Below are positions 1 through 10,995 of a stretch of DNA of 64,000 bases, one piece after another. Under the pieces are notes generated by a model. The model saw only the letters and a program-made list of their open reading frames with translations. It did not search any database and was not told where the DNA came from. The translations under genes were made by a program, and so were the position numbers. Origin of the DNA: an uncultured Collinsella sp. (GTDB taxonomy: Bacteria > Actinomycetota > Coriobacteriia > Coriobacteriales > Coriobacteriaceae); the NCBI GenBank assembly GCA_934654625.1, contig CAKUGM010000001.1, positions 241,744-305,743 on the forward strand, in the 5' to 3' direction. The first letter of the stretch is position 1; each line of letters starts with the position of its first letter.

Positions 1-493
1 TGAAGTCACGCTTCTCGTTACTGCCGGCAACGGGGTCGTTGCGCAGCGGGGCCTGGCGGTCGCCATACTGCGGGAAGTCGGGGTGGTGCCAGTCGATGAG
101 CGAGTAGTACAGGCCAACCTTCAGGCCCTCGGCGCGGAAGGCCTCGAGGAACTCGGCGACGATGTCGCGCCCGAAGGGGGTTTTGGTCGATTTCCAGTCG
201 GTGGTCTGCGTGTCATACAGGCAAAAGCCGTCGTGGTGCTTTGCCGTGAGCACGGCGTACTTCATGCCGGCCTCACGCGCGGCGCGTGCCCAGGCGCGAG
301 CATCGAATGCGTACGGGTTGAACTCATCGAAATAAGGCCGATACAGTTCCTCAGGCATTTCCTCATCGCTGCGAACCCATTCTCCGCGAGCGGGGATCGA
401 GTACAAACCGAAATGAAGGAAAAGACCGAAGCGATCGTGCAGGTACCATTTCATTCGTTCGTTATACCGAACGCGATCAAACTGATAAGCCAT
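1..493 (-). CDS. Alpha-L-fucosidase, GH29 (partial, N-terminal part)
   Basis: The gene runs off the left edge; 164 codons are visible from an ATG at 493. Residues 21-39 (RFGLFLHFGLYSIPARGEW) are the N-terminal signature of glycoside hydrolase family 29. They are followed by a KYAVLTAKHHDGF stretch (about 78-90) and a KVGLYYSLIDWHHPDF-like segment, both typical of the family's catalytic barrel. The family removes alpha-linked L-fucose from glycans, in gut bacteria mainly from mucin or milk oligosaccharides. No signal peptide is visible, so a cytoplasmic enzyme acting on imported oligosaccharides is likely. The catalytic nucleophile and acid/base lie outside the window. The neighbouring peptide importer is divergently transcribed and probably unrelated. 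Confidence 0.9.
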   Translation of the reverse strand, partial: MAYQFDRVRYNERMKWYLHDRFGLFLHFGLYSIPARGEWVRSDEEMPEELYRPYFDEFNPYAFDARAWARAAREAGMKYAVLTAKHHDGFCLYDTQTTDWKSTKTPFGRDIVAEFLEAFRAEGLKVGLYYSLIDWHHPDFPQYGDRQAPLRNDPVAGSNEKRDF

Positions 494-762
494 GGAATCT
501 CCGTCCTGTTGCCGTCGTTTTGTGTGCAAACAACTGGGTGCGGGCCGCGAAAGGTAGTTATTTAGGCGTGAGCGGTAAGTCGACCCACCGTTTACCTGCT
601 CAGATAGTCATGTTAAAGCATCGTAAACGGAGAGACAGGGCGAATTTAATACAATAAGATGCAATGCGTGATTCCTCGAAGACGAAAGACTTCGAAGGGC
701 TCGCAAAGGAAAAAGGGTGCCCGCGATTCTGGATGGCTCGCAGGCGCGAAAGGAGAGTTTTC

Positions 763-2475
763 ATGGACTTGGAAAACAAGCTTAACCCCGCCGTTTCCCG
801 CCGTGGCTTCGTTGGTGCCGCCGCTGCCGGCGCCGCCGCTCTCGGTCTTGCCGCTTGCGGCAACACCGGTTCCGATGCCTCCAAGGGCTCCGCTGCCGGC
901 TCTAGCTCCAGCTCTGTCGAGGAGATCGTCGCCGATAAGGACGGTTTCGTCGTCAAGGCCGAGAAGACCGACGGCAAGGCCCCCAAGAACGAGTGCATCA
1001 TCGCGCTCGAGGGCGAGATCCAGAACATGCATCCCATGAACTGGTCCGACGGCAACTCCGGCAACGTCGTGTACTACATCTACGACTCCCTGTATGCATT
1101 CGACGAGGATTACAACCTCGTTCCGAAGGCTGCCGACTCCTATGAGGTCTCTGAGGACGGCTGCACCTACACCTTCCACATCCATGAGGGCATCACCTTC
1201 GAGGACGGCACCGCTCTCGACGCCGACGCTATCGTCACCAACTACCAGGAGTGCATCAAGAAGGAGAACGGCTGGCGTCGTCGCCGCATGTTCATCCGCA
1301 CCATCGATGACAACACCGAAGAGACCCGCATCGACAACGTGTACAAGGTTGACGACGATCCGCTGACCGTCGCTTTCCACCTGCCGAAGCCCTACGCTCC
1401 GTTCATGAACTCCATCACGCAGTTCTACATCGTTAACCCCAAGATCATCACCGACCCGGATTACGATTACGGCAAGAAGTCCGCTGGTTCCGGTCCTTAC
1501 ATCCTCGAGGAGTATGCAAAGGGCGATCACTGCTCGCTCGTCAAGAACGACAAGTACTGGGGTGGCCAGAAGGACGAGGGCAAGGTCACGATCGACCGCG
1601 TCGACTTCAAGGTCGTTCCCGAGGCCGGCTCCCGTATCGCCGCTCTCCAGACCGGTGAGGCTACGGTCATCTACCCGATGCCGACCGACCAGGTTGCAAC
1701 CGTCCGCAGCGCTGGCGACATCAACATGGTCTCCATGCCCTCCACCACCATGCGCTATGTGACCCTCAACACCAACGTCAAGGAGCTCTCCGACGTTCGC
1801 GTGCGTCAGGCCATGAACTACGCCTTCAACCAGGACGAGTACGTCAAGGTTATGTACGCTGGCGCCGCTACCCCGGCTACCTCCGTGCTGCCCGCTCTCG
1901 TGCCCGGCTACAAGGAGCAGGAGCCGTTCGCCTATGACGTCGAGAAGGCTAAGAAGCTTCTCAAGGAGGCCGGCTACGAGGACGGCTTCAAGGTCAAGAT
2001 CATCGGCGATAACTCCACCACCGAGACCAAGGGTATGACCTTCGTCATGCAGCAGCTCAAGGAAGTTGGCATCGAGGTTGAGGTTCTCCCCAACGAAGCC
2101 GCTACCAACGCCGAGATCGCCGCTGAGCCCGAGGACACCACCGAGATCCAGATGTGGTACGTCAACTGGTCTCAGTCTGACGCCGATGGCTTCATGCGTT
2201 CGCTGCTCTCCACCGCTATGACTCCTCCGACCGGTTACAACACCGCCTTCTGGAAGAACGACGAGTTCGACAACGAGCTGCAGCTCGGCAACGAGGCTAC
2301 CACCGAGGAAGAGCAGAACAAGCACTACGGCAAGTGCCAGGATATCGTCTGGCCCGAGTGCCCGTGGCTGTACCTTGCTTCCGACAACACGCTGATGTCC
2401 TACAAGGCTTACCTCACCGGCATCAAGTACGTTGCCCAGGGTATCGACGTCATCCACGCTAAGCTCAACGCTTAA
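763..2475 (+). CDS. Oligopeptide/dipeptide ABC transporter substrate-binding lipoprotein
   Basis: A 570-residue extracytoplasmic binding protein of the SBP_bac_5 family, which captures peptides for an ABC importer. The chosen ATG at 763 follows an AAAGGAG-like site. Upstream in-frame starts would add a poor N-terminus. The N-terminus shows a twin-arginine motif (SRRGF), a hydrophobic Ala-rich segment and a lipobox ending LAAC, so a Tat-exported lipoprotein is expected. A Ser/Gly-rich linker follows the Cys. The body has features of the DppA/OppA family (MHPMNWSDG, GSGPYILEEYAKG, VRVRQAMNYAFNQDEY). It is the first gene of a five-gene importer operon. A hairpin separates it from the permease genes, which would allow excess binding protein. 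The exact peptide preference cannot be read from the sequence. Confidence 0.93.
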   Translation: MDLENKLNPAVSRRGFVGAAAAGAAALGLAACGNTGSDASKGSAAGSSSSSVEEIVADKDGFVVKAEKTDGKAPKNECIIALEGEIQNMHPMNWSDGNSGNVVYYIYDSLYAFDEDYNLVPKAADSYEVSEDGCTYTFHIHEGITFEDGTALDADAIVTNYQECIKKENGWRRRRMFIRTIDDNTEETRIDNVYKVDDDPLTVAFHLPKPYAPFMNSITQFYIVNPKIITDPDYDYGKKSAGSGPYILEEYAKGDHCSLVKNDKYWGGQKDEGKVTIDRVDFKVVPEAGSRIAALQTGEATVIYPMPTDQVATVRSAGDINMVSMPSTTMRYVTLNTNVKELSDVRVRQAMNYAFNQDEYVKVMYAGAATPATSVLPALVPGYKEQEPFAYDVEKAKKLLKEAGYEDGFKVKIIGDNSTTETKGMTFVMQQLKEVGIEVEVLPNEAATNAEIAAEPEDTTEIQMWYVNWSQSDADGFMRSLLSTAMTPPTGYNTAFWKNDEFDNELQLGNEATTEEEQNKHYGKCQDIVWPECPWLYLASDNTLMSYKAYLTGIKYVAQGIDVIHAKLNA

Positions 2476-2520
2476 GGCTGCGCGTGTTTGATTCTGTAAG
2501 CTGACAAGCAAGCAGTTTTT

Positions 2521-2553
2521 GCTGCCGGCCTCCCGCCTGTGGGGGTCGGCAGC
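2521..2553 (+). terminator. Hairpin between binding-protein and permease genes
   Basis: GCTGCCG (2521-2527) pairs with CGGCAGC (2547-2553), with further C/G pairing inside the loop. It is flanked by T runs on both sides but lacks a strong downstream U tract. It lies 45 bases after the binding-protein stop and before the permease ribosome-binding site. It probably acts as a partial terminator or 3'-end stabiliser that lowers permease and ATPase expression relative to the binding protein. Confidence 0.6.
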
Positions 2554-2596
2554 TTTGCAGTTTGATTGTCTTTGATTTGAAAGGGGAGGGAGCTTA

Positions 2597-3517
2597 ATGG
2601 GGAAATACACCATCAAGCGAATCATCAACATGATTCCGCTGCTATTCGTTATCTCCATCATCATCTTCTTGTTCATTCACCTCATCCCCGGTGACCCCGC
2701 CCGCCAGATTGCCGGTCCTACCGCGACCATCGGCGAAGTGGACGAGATTCGCAACCAGCTCGGTTTGAATCAGCCTTTGGTTCCGCAGTACATCAAGTGG
2801 ATTACCGGTATCTTCACGGGTAATTTCGGTGTGTCTTATGCCAATAAGACCACCGTGGTCGCGCTCCTTGCGCCCCGTCTGCCCATCACGATCTACCTGA
2901 CCATCTGCTCCATCACCTGGTCGGCGATCCTGGGCATCATCATCGGCGTCCTGGCTGCTGTGAACCGCGGTCGCGCCTTCGACCTTATCGGCATGGTTAT
3001 CGCCATCGCCGGTATCTCGCTGCCTAACTTCTGGTTGGGCCTGCAGCTCATGCAGATCTTTGCCGTGAACCTGAGGATCCTGCCTACGGGCGGCCTTGAG
3101 TCTTGGAAGGGCTACATCCTGCCCTCCATCGCCATGGGCGCTGGCATCATGTGCATCCTTGCGCGCGTGACGCGTTCTTCGATGATCGAGAACTTGGGCA
3201 AGGACTACATTCGCACCGCGCGTGCCAAGGGTCTGCCCGAGCATCGCGTGATCATGCGCCATGCGTTCAAGAACTCCTCCATCGACGTCATTACCGTCAC
3301 CGCGTTGCAGATCGGCGCCCTGATCGCCGGCTCTGTCGTGGTCGAATCGGTTTTCTCGATTCCGGGCCTGGGCCGTTTGCTCGTCGATTCCATCGGTTTC
3401 CGTGATTACGAGGTCGTGCAGGCGCTCATCTTGTTCTTCTCGCTGGAGTACATGGTGATTAACCTGCTGGCGGATATCCTATACGGCATCATCAACCCGC
3501 GCGTGCGCTACGAATAG
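2597..3517 (+). CDS. Peptide ABC transporter permease (DppB/OppB type)
   Basis: A 306-residue inner-membrane permease. The start ATG follows a strong AGGGGAGGGAG site. It has an N-terminal membrane segment (about 9-29, MIPLLFVISIIIFLFIHL), the HLIPGDPA motif typical of OppB/DppB, and five further hydrophobic segments. The cytoplasmic EAA loop is RTARAKGLPEHRVIMRHAFK, which contacts the ATPase subunits. Length and order match the DppB family. It should form a heterodimeric channel with the product of the next gene, 9 bases downstream. Substrate class is inferred from the whole operon. Confidence 0.95.
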   Translation: MGKYTIKRIINMIPLLFVISIIIFLFIHLIPGDPARQIAGPTATIGEVDEIRNQLGLNQPLVPQYIKWITGIFTGNFGVSYANKTTVVALLAPRLPITIYLTICSITWSAILGIIIGVLAAVNRGRAFDLIGMVIAIAGISLPNFWLGLQLMQIFAVNLRILPTGGLESWKGYILPSIAMGAGIMCILARVTRSSMIENLGKDYIRTARAKGLPEHRVIMRHAFKNSSIDVITVTALQIGALIAGSVVVESVFSIPGLGRLLVDSIGFRDYEVVQALILFFSLEYMVINLLADILYGIINPRVRYE

Positions 3518-3526
3518 GAGGTTGCC

Positions 3527-4426
3527 ATGTCTGATACCAATGTAAAAGCTGCCTCCGCAACGCTCGAGGCTGAGGAGCTGCCCAAGGCGCAAAGTCCCGT
3601 CAAGCAGTTCGTCAAGAAGTTCTTGCGCCGCAAGACTGCCGTTATCGGTTTCCTGTTTATCATCTTCATCTTGATTCTGGCTGTGATTGGACCGAGCATC
3701 ACGCCGTATGATCCCAACGCATACGACTACAGCGCGATTCTGTCTGGCCCTTCCGCCAGGCACATCTGGGGCACCGACGAGTTCGGTCGCGATGTCTTTA
3801 GCCGTATTCTCGCCGGTACGCAGCTGTCGCTCGGCACGGCTCTTACCGCCTCGGTCATCGGTACCGCAGCGGGCGTCGTCTTGGGCCTTGTCGCAGGCTT
3901 CTTCGGCGGCATCGTCGATTCGTTCATCATGCGCGTCTGCGACGTCATGTTCGCATTCCCGGGCATCCTGCTCGCTATCGCTATCGTGGCCATCATCGGT
4001 CCGGGTATTACCAACATCATGATCGGCGTGGCCGTGTTCACCGTGCCTTCGTTCGCGCGTATCATTCGCGGTGCGGTGCTCGAGGTACGCGGTGAGCTCT
4101 ATGTCGAAGTGGCGCAGTCTATCGGCTGTTCCTCCGCGCGCACCATGTTCGTGCACATCTTCCCGGGTACTATGCAGGCCCTCATCGTTAACTTCACGAT
4201 GAACATCGGCGGCGCTATCCTTTCGGCATCGTCCCTGTCCTTCCTGGGCTTTGGCGCATCCGTGACTCAGGCCGAGTGGGGCGCGATCCTGTCTCAGGGC
4301 CGCAACTACCTGGCCATCGCCCCGCACCTGGTCCTGTATCCCGGCCTGGTGATTTTCTTGACCGTGCTTGCCTTCAACCTGTTCGGTGACGGTCTGCGCG
4401 ATACGCTCGACCCACGACTGAACTAA
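3527..4426 (+). CDS. Peptide ABC transporter permease (DppC/OppC type)
   Basis: A 299-residue permease. It shows the OppC-type N-terminal domain, with a charged cytoplasmic head, a membrane segment near residues 40-60 and an extracytoplasmic loop containing GTDEFGRDVFSRIL, the signature of this subfamily. The binding-protein-dependent transport domain follows. The EAA loop contains VEVAQSIGCSSARTMFVHIFP. An AGGAGG site precedes the ATG, and the gene starts 9 bases after the previous stop. It pairs with the DppB-like permease. Confidence 0.95.
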   Translation: MSDTNVKAASATLEAEELPKAQSPVKQFVKKFLRRKTAVIGFLFIIFILILAVIGPSITPYDPNAYDYSAILSGPSARHIWGTDEFGRDVFSRILAGTQLSLGTALTASVIGTAAGVVLGLVAGFFGGIVDSFIMRVCDVMFAFPGILLAIAIVAIIGPGITNIMIGVAVFTVPSFARIIRGAVLEVRGELYVEVAQSIGCSSARTMFVHIFPGTMQALIVNFTMNIGGAILSASSLSFLGFGASVTQAEWGAILSQGRNYLAIAPHLVLYPGLVIFLTVLAFNLFGDGLRDTLDPRLN

Positions 4427-4436
4427 GGAGGCCCTG

Positions 4437-6421
<1,985 letters not shown>

Positions 6422-6452
6422 TCGATCGCCTGACATATGCGCAACCTAGAAG

Positions 6453-6487
6453 GGGGGAGACGTCAACGGACGCCTCCCCCTTCCCTT
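6453..6487 (+). terminator. Rho-independent terminator of the peptide importer operon
   Basis: GGGGGAG-A-CGTC, a four-base loop AACG, then GACG-C-CTCCCCC, followed by TTCCCTT. The stem has 11 pairs around one mismatch. It sits 32 bases after the last ATPase stop. Confidence 0.8.
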
Positions 6488-6501
6488 ATGTGACAGCAAA
6501 A

Positions 6502-6526
6502 CGACAGGTTTATTTTGTCACATTTT
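6502..6526 (-). repeat. 25-bp dispersed repeat, copy 1
   Basis: On the minus strand this reads a 25-base motif with core ATGTGACA and end TAAACCTGTCG. It matches 23 of 25 bases at 9195-9219 on the plus strand. A shorter relative (ATGTGACAAATAAACC) lies at 6572-6587 in the opposite orientation, so a loose dyad brackets the pyrophosphatase promoter region. Role unknown. Confidence 0.55.
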
Positions 6527-6672
6527 CACAGGTTCTTCACATTTTTGGCTCGGACCAGTGCAATGCGAGAGATGTGACAAATAAACCCGCGGCGTGTCGT
6601 ATCGCGGGCGTACCTTGAGTTCGTGCTACCATTTATTCGTTTGAGTACATCCGTGCAAATGGAGGAATATCC

Positions 6673-7599
6673 ATGGCTAACGTTCTTGTTTTTGGCCACC
6701 AGAACCCCGATAACGACGCCATCATGTCTGCCGTCGTGCTGTCTCAGCTTCTCAACCAGGTTGAGTACGCTGGCAACACCTACGAGGCTTGCACTCTGGG
6801 CGCCCTGCCTGCAGAGTCTGCAAAGCTTCTTGCCGACGCCGGCGTGGCCGAGCCCCGTCAGATCGCGGCGGTCGAGGAGGGCCAGCTTGTGCTCCTTACC
6901 GACCACAACGAGAGCGCTCAGTCCGTTGAGGGTCTGAAGTCTGCAACCGTTTTCGGCGTGGTCGACCATCATCGTATCGGCGACTTTGAGACTGCCGGCC
7001 CCCTCCACTACCTCGCCTTCCCCTGGGGTTCCAGCTGCACGATCGTTGCCAAGGTCGCCCAGATGCTTGGCCTTGAGCTTTCCGACGTCCAGGCCAAGTT
7101 GCTGCTTTCGGCCATGATGACCGACACGCTCATGCTCAAGAGCCCCACCACCACCGATGTTGACCGCGCCGTGGCCGCCCAGCTGGGCGAGCAGGTGGGC
7201 GTCGACCCCGTCAAGTTTGGCATGGAGGTCTTCCTCACTCGCCCCTCCGGCTCCTTCACTGCTGCCGAGATGGTGGGTAACGACATCAAGATGTTCGAGC
7301 CCGCCGGCAAGAAGCTCCTCATCGGCCAGTACGAGACGGTCGACAAGAGCCGTGCCCTCGGCATGATCGATGAGATTCGCGAGGCCATGCGCGCCTATGC
7401 TGCCGAGAAGGGTGCCGACGGTATCGTCCTGTGCATTACCGACATCATGGAGGAGGGCTCGCAGGTGCTTCTCGAGGGCGACACCGAGTTTGCTCAGAAG
7501 GGCCTCGCCATCGCAGACGAGCATGACGGCGTGTGGATGCCCGGCGTGCTTTCTCGCAAGAAGCAGGTTGCTGCGCCCATCATCGCCGCTGCCGAGTAA
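6673..7599 (+). CDS. ppaC: Manganese-dependent inorganic pyrophosphatase (family II)
   Basis: A 308-residue enzyme that hydrolyses pyrophosphate to phosphate, pulling biosynthetic reactions forward in the cytoplasm. The N-terminus has the family II DHH motif GHQNPDNDAI (H9, D13, D15 as metal ligands). VVDHHRIGDF is the second metal motif. The C-terminal DHHA2 domain contains the substrate-binding SRKKQ at the end. The length matches CBS-less family II enzymes, so no nucleotide regulation is expected. A GGAGG site precedes the ATG. It stands alone between the peptide importer and nhaA. Confidence 0.96.
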   Translation: MANVLVFGHQNPDNDAIMSAVVLSQLLNQVEYAGNTYEACTLGALPAESAKLLADAGVAEPRQIAAVEEGQLVLLTDHNESAQSVEGLKSATVFGVVDHHRIGDFETAGPLHYLAFPWGSSCTIVAKVAQMLGLELSDVQAKLLLSAMMTDTLMLKSPTTTDVDRAVAAQLGEQVGVDPVKFGMEVFLTRPSGSFTAAEMVGNDIKMFEPAGKKLLIGQYETVDKSRALGMIDEIREAMRAYAAEKGADGIVLCITDIMEEGSQVLLEGDTEFAQKGLAIADEHDGVWMPGVLSRKKQVAAPIIAAAE

Positions 7600-7743
7600 A
7601 TTCGGTTGCATATGTCACGTAACTCTGCCTAAAACGGTGTAGATTTGCGCCGGGTGGGTAGGATAATCGCAGACGCAAGGTTTAGCGCGACTCGCATAAC
7701 AGCGGGCCGCGCTTCTTTTAAGCTACGTGCAAGGAGGCCGCCT

Positions 7744-9087
7744 ATGGAATCATGCGACCAGCTCTTCGATGCCGCTCAGAGGAAGCGCCTTGAGCGCCAC
7801 GACCTGTGGGACCGGGTCACATCAAACGGAACGATATCCGCGGCGGTGATGGTCCTCGCCGCTATTGCCGCTGTTGTTTGCGCGAATACCGCTGCATACG
7901 AGCCCATCCATCATTTTTTGGAGCAAGAGCTCTTTGTGGGCTTGGGCTCGCTTACGGCCGGACTCACCGTGGAGGTCTTCGTCAACGACTTCCTCATGGC
8001 GATTTTTTTCCTGCTCGTAGGTATTGAGCTTAAATACGAGATGACGGTGGGCGAGCTCACCAATCCGCGCCAGGCCATGCTGCCGATGCTTGCCGCTGTG
8101 GGTGGCGTGGTGGCGCCTGCCTGCATATACGCGTTTTTTAACAAGGGCGGTGCGATTCACGGGTGGGCCATCCCCATGGCGACCGACATCGCGTTTGCGC
8201 TGGGCGTTATGTCGCTTTTGGGCAATCGCGTGCCCAACGGCGTGCGCGTGTTTTTCTCCACGCTGGCCATCGCCGACGACCTCATTTCGATTCTCGCAAT
8301 CGCCATCTTCTACGGACAGAGCCCCAACTTGCTTTGGTTGGCGGCTGCCGTGGTGGTAACGGTGCTTCTGGTTTTGCTCAATCGCACGCGTCACTTTAGG
8401 CTTGCACCCTACACCATCTTGGGTTTAGTCCTGTGGTTTTGCATGTTCAAATCGGGTATTCACGCTACGCTCGCCGGTGTGATTCTGGCTTTTACCGTAC
8501 CTGCCAAGTGCGGCGTCAAGCTTTCGAACCTTACCGACTGGCTTGGCGAGATCATGCCCGAGCTTGATGACCATTTTGACGAGGATGCGCACGTGCTGGG
8601 CCAGCACGACTTCACGCATGCTGCCACGCGCGTGGAACGCGTGATGCACCGCGTGACCCCGCCGCTGCAGCGCTTGGAGCACTACATCAGCACTCCGGTA
8701 AACTTCTTGATTCTGCCTATCTTTGCTTTTGTCAATGCGCAGGTGCGTTTGGTGGGTGTGGATATGGGCGCCTTGCTGGTTGATCCCGTGACGCTCGGCA
8801 CGTACTTTGGCATGCTGCTGGGCAAGCCTCTGGGCATCTTTGGTGTGACGTTCGTGCTCGTGAAATTTGGTCTGTCCGAGCTTCCACGCCGTGTGACTTG
8901 GAAGCATATCGTGGGCGTGGGCATCCTGGGTGGCATTGGCTTCACGATGTCGATTCTCATCGCCGGCCTGGCGTTCCCGGCCGCCGAGTTCGAGGTCCTT
9001 GCTGCCAAGGCTGCTATCCTGGGCGCCTCGGTTACCGCTGCGGTTGTGGGCATGATCTACATGAGTCGAGCCTGTCCGCGACGATAG
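7744..9087 (+). CDS. nhaA: Na+/H+ antiporter NhaA
   Basis: A 447-residue integral membrane antiporter that expels sodium in exchange for protons. The ATG at 7744 follows an AAGGAGG site; an upstream in-frame start lacks one. Key residues are visible: ATDIAFALG (Asp148) and the paired aspartates in LAIADDL (178-179), which match the ion-binding Asp pair of the family. A hydrophilic insert rich in Asp, Glu and His (about 270-300, around ELDDHFDEDAHVLGQHDF) lies between the two halves, longer than in the E. coli protein. Such inserts are common in actinobacterial NhaA. It is followed by a strong terminator. Confidence 0.95.
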   Translation: MESCDQLFDAAQRKRLERHDLWDRVTSNGTISAAVMVLAAIAAVVCANTAAYEPIHHFLEQELFVGLGSLTAGLTVEVFVNDFLMAIFFLLVGIELKYEMTVGELTNPRQAMLPMLAAVGGVVAPACIYAFFNKGGAIHGWAIPMATDIAFALGVMSLLGNRVPNGVRVFFSTLAIADDLISILAIAIFYGQSPNLLWLAAAVVVTVLLVLLNRTRHFRLAPYTILGLVLWFCMFKSGIHATLAGVILAFTVPAKCGVKLSNLTDWLGEIMPELDDHFDEDAHVLGQHDFTHAATRVERVMHRVTPPLQRLEHYISTPVNFLILPIFAFVNAQVRLVGVDMGALLVDPVTLGTYFGMLLGKPLGIFGVTFVLVKFGLSELPRRVTWKHIVGVGILGGIGFTMSILIAGLAFPAAEFEVLAAKAAILGASVTAAVVGMIYMSRACPRR

Positions 9088-9120
9088 CACTACCCCTGAA
9101 TAAAAAGAGATAAAGGCGAA

Positions 9121-9160
9121 CCCGTCGCTAGGTCTATCTGGACGTAGCGACGGGCTTTTT
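9121..9160 (+). terminator. Rho-independent terminator after nhaA
   Basis: A perfect 10-bp stem: CCCGTCGCTA (9121-9130) with TAGCGACGGG (9145-9154), a 14-base loop, then CTTTTT. A textbook intrinsic terminator. Confidence 0.92.
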
Positions 9161-9194
9161 GACGGTGAACGGTGTGATTTTGCCCGTGAACAGC

Positions 9195-9219
9195 AAAATG
9201 TGACAGATTAAACCTGTCG
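9195..9219 (+). repeat. 25-bp dispersed repeat, copy 2
   Basis: Matches 23 of 25 bases of the motif at 6502-6526 but lies on the opposite strand. It sits between the nhaA terminator and a convergent small gene. A further GTGTCACAT lies 12 bases downstream, forming a dyad with TGTGACA. Confidence 0.55.
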
Positions 9220-9251
9220 ACTTGGTGTCACATGGGGGAGAGGGGAGGGGA

Positions 9252-9506
9252 TTATTCTACCGTGCCGTAGAGGGAACCCCAGCCGTGGGCGGCGAGGGAC
9301 GAGTTGAGCTGGTCGCAGAGGCGCGAGCGCTCATATATGCCTGGCGGCAGCAAGGTTACGATCTCCATGAGGTCGGCGGGAAGGTCGAGGATTTCGGCTT
9401 GCACGACAAGGTCGAGTCGGTCGATTTCATGCTTATCGGAATACAGGCCGTCGACCAGACGCTGAAGCTCTCCGTACTCATCTGCTTGAAATGAGCCAAT
9501 GCGCAT
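9252..9506 (-). CDS. Small acidic hypothetical protein
   Basis: An 84-residue protein whose function I do not recognise. The ATG at 9506 is preceded on its strand by GAGGAGGAAAC, a good ribosome-binding site, and this decides in favour of this strand over an overlapping plus-strand frame. The composition is soluble, acidic and amphipathic (residues such as EYGELQRLVDGLYSDKHEID). There are no cysteines beyond one, no membrane segments and no helix-turn-helix that I can see. It is divergent from the aminotransferase gene. It may be a lineage-specific protein of Coriobacteriia. Confidence 0.65.
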   Translation of the reverse strand: MRIGSFQADEYGELQRLVDGLYSDKHEIDRLDLVVQAEILDLPADLMEIVTLLPPGIYERSRLCDQLNSSLAAHGWGSLYGTVE

Positions 9507-9606
9507 GTTTCCTCCTCGCTCTCTTTTGCGCCCTCGTATAAAGCGCGGCGCCGGTAAAGCTATACTTTAGCGGAGTGTATCAACGCCGGCGAGTGAAAGG
9601 CCGATT

Positions 9607-10920
9607 ATGCAGACGATATATCAGCAGATGAACCCAGACGAGCTTGCGCAGACGATTTCCTCGCTTAAAGACGAGGTGGCTGCTGTCAAGGCTCGTGGCC
9701 TGGCGCTCGACATGGCTCGCGGCAAGCCTTCTCCGTCGCAGGTGGACATCTCGCGCCCCATGCTCGATATCTTGAACTCTGCATCCGACCTACATGACGG
9801 CAGCGTGGACTGCAGCAACTATGGTTGCTTTGAAGGCATTCCCTCCGCACGCAAGCTCGCCGGTGAGTTTTTGGGCTGCCCTGCCGAGCAGACGCTTGTG
9901 CTGGGCTCTTCCAGCCTTTTGATCGAGCACGACATCGTGGGCACCTTCTGGCGCTGCGGAACATGCGGCTTCGAGCCTTGGTCGGCCTACGGCGCGGCGC
10001 ATGCGGGCGAGCCGGTCAAGTTCCTGTGCCCCGTGCCTGGCTACGACCGTCACTTTGGTATCACGGAGGACCTGGGCATCGTCAACATCCCGGTCGCCAT
10101 GACCGAGGACGGCCCGGATATGGATGAGGTCGAGCGCTTAGTCGCTGCAGACGATTCCGTCAAGGGCATCTGGTGCGTTCCCAAGTACTCGAACCCTACG
10201 GGCATCACCTTTAGTGAAAAGACGGTGCGCCGTCTGGCTGCCATGCCCTGCGCCGCTCCCGACTTCCGTATCCTGTGGGATAACGCCTACTGTGTGCACG
10301 ACCTGTATGACGAGACCGATGAGCTCGCCAATATCTTCGACATCGCCCGCGAAGCCGGAACCGAGGACCGCGTGGTCGCGTTCGCCTCGACCTCCAAGAT
10401 CACCTTCCCGGGCGCGGGTATCGGCTTTGTGGGAGCCTCTCCTGCGGTGCTCGCCGAGTTCGCGCACCATCTCAAGGCTGGCCTTATCAGCGCCGACAAG
10501 CTCAACCAGCTGCGCCACGTGCGCTTCCTGCCCACGCTCGAGGCCGTGCGCGAGCACATGAAGAAGCACGCCGAGTTCCTGCGCCCGCGCTTTGAGTGCG
10601 TGGAGCAAAAGCTCGCCGAGGGTCTGGGCGATACCGGCTGCGCCACTTGGACGCATCCTCGCGGCGGCTACTTTGTCTCGTTCGACGGCCCCGAGGGTTC
10701 GGCCAAGCGCGTGGGCGCACTTTGTGCCGAGATGGGCGTCAAGCTCACTACGGTTGGCGCCACCTGGCCGTATGGGGATGACCCGCACGACACCAATATC
10801 CGTATCGCTCCGAGTTATCCCACGGTGGAAGAGCTTTCCGTCGCGCTCGACGTTTTGGTGCTTGCCGTCAAGCTCGTTTCTGCCGAGCTTGCCGCCGAGA
10901 CGTCCGAGCTATCCGAATAG
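9607..10920 (+). CDS. Aspartate aminotransferase, MocR-like type Ic
   Basis: A 437-residue PLP-dependent transaminase. Family features are the N-terminal LDMARGKPSPSQVDIS, the VPKYSNPTGITFSEKTVRRLA segment with the conserved NPTG, WDNAYCVHDLYD, and the PLP lysine in STSKITFPGAGIGF. These match the Aminotran_MocR group found in Corynebacterium and other Actinobacteria, where members act as aspartate aminotransferases. It would interconvert aspartate and oxaloacetate with 2-oxoglutarate/glutamate, feeding the aspartate-family pathway encoded elsewhere in the window. A TATACT-like -10 box lies near 9561. There is no helix-turn-helix domain, so it is not a regulator. Confidence 0.88.
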   Translation: MQTIYQQMNPDELAQTISSLKDEVAAVKARGLALDMARGKPSPSQVDISRPMLDILNSASDLHDGSVDCSNYGCFEGIPSARKLAGEFLGCPAEQTLVLGSSSLLIEHDIVGTFWRCGTCGFEPWSAYGAAHAGEPVKFLCPVPGYDRHFGITEDLGIVNIPVAMTEDGPDMDEVERLVAADDSVKGIWCVPKYSNPTGITFSEKTVRRLAAMPCAAPDFRILWDNAYCVHDLYDETDELANIFDIAREAGTEDRVVAFASTSKITFPGAGIGFVGASPAVLAEFAHHLKAGLISADKLNQLRHVRFLPTLEAVREHMKKHAEFLRPRFECVEQKLAEGLGDTGCATWTHPRGGYFVSFDGPEGSAKRVGALCAEMGVKLTTVGATWPYGDDPHDTNIRIAPSYPTVEELSVALDVLVLAVKLVSAELAAETSELSE

Positions 10921-10995
10921 CACGCACTGCCCAGGCGTTCGAACTCGCTGCCGCGAGAGGGGCGCATCACTATTTCCGAGTCCGAGGGGATTGTC

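Noticed and set aside
646-2676. A 676-codon open frame antisense to the peptide-binding protein gene
   Set aside because: It is a consequence of high GC and codon bias opposite a well-identified gene. Its translation is low-complexity and has no family features or ribosome-binding site.
9222-9494. A plus-strand frame overlapping the small hypothetical gene at 9252-9506
   Set aside because: The minus-strand frame has a strong ribosome-binding site and protein-like composition; the plus-strand frame has neither.
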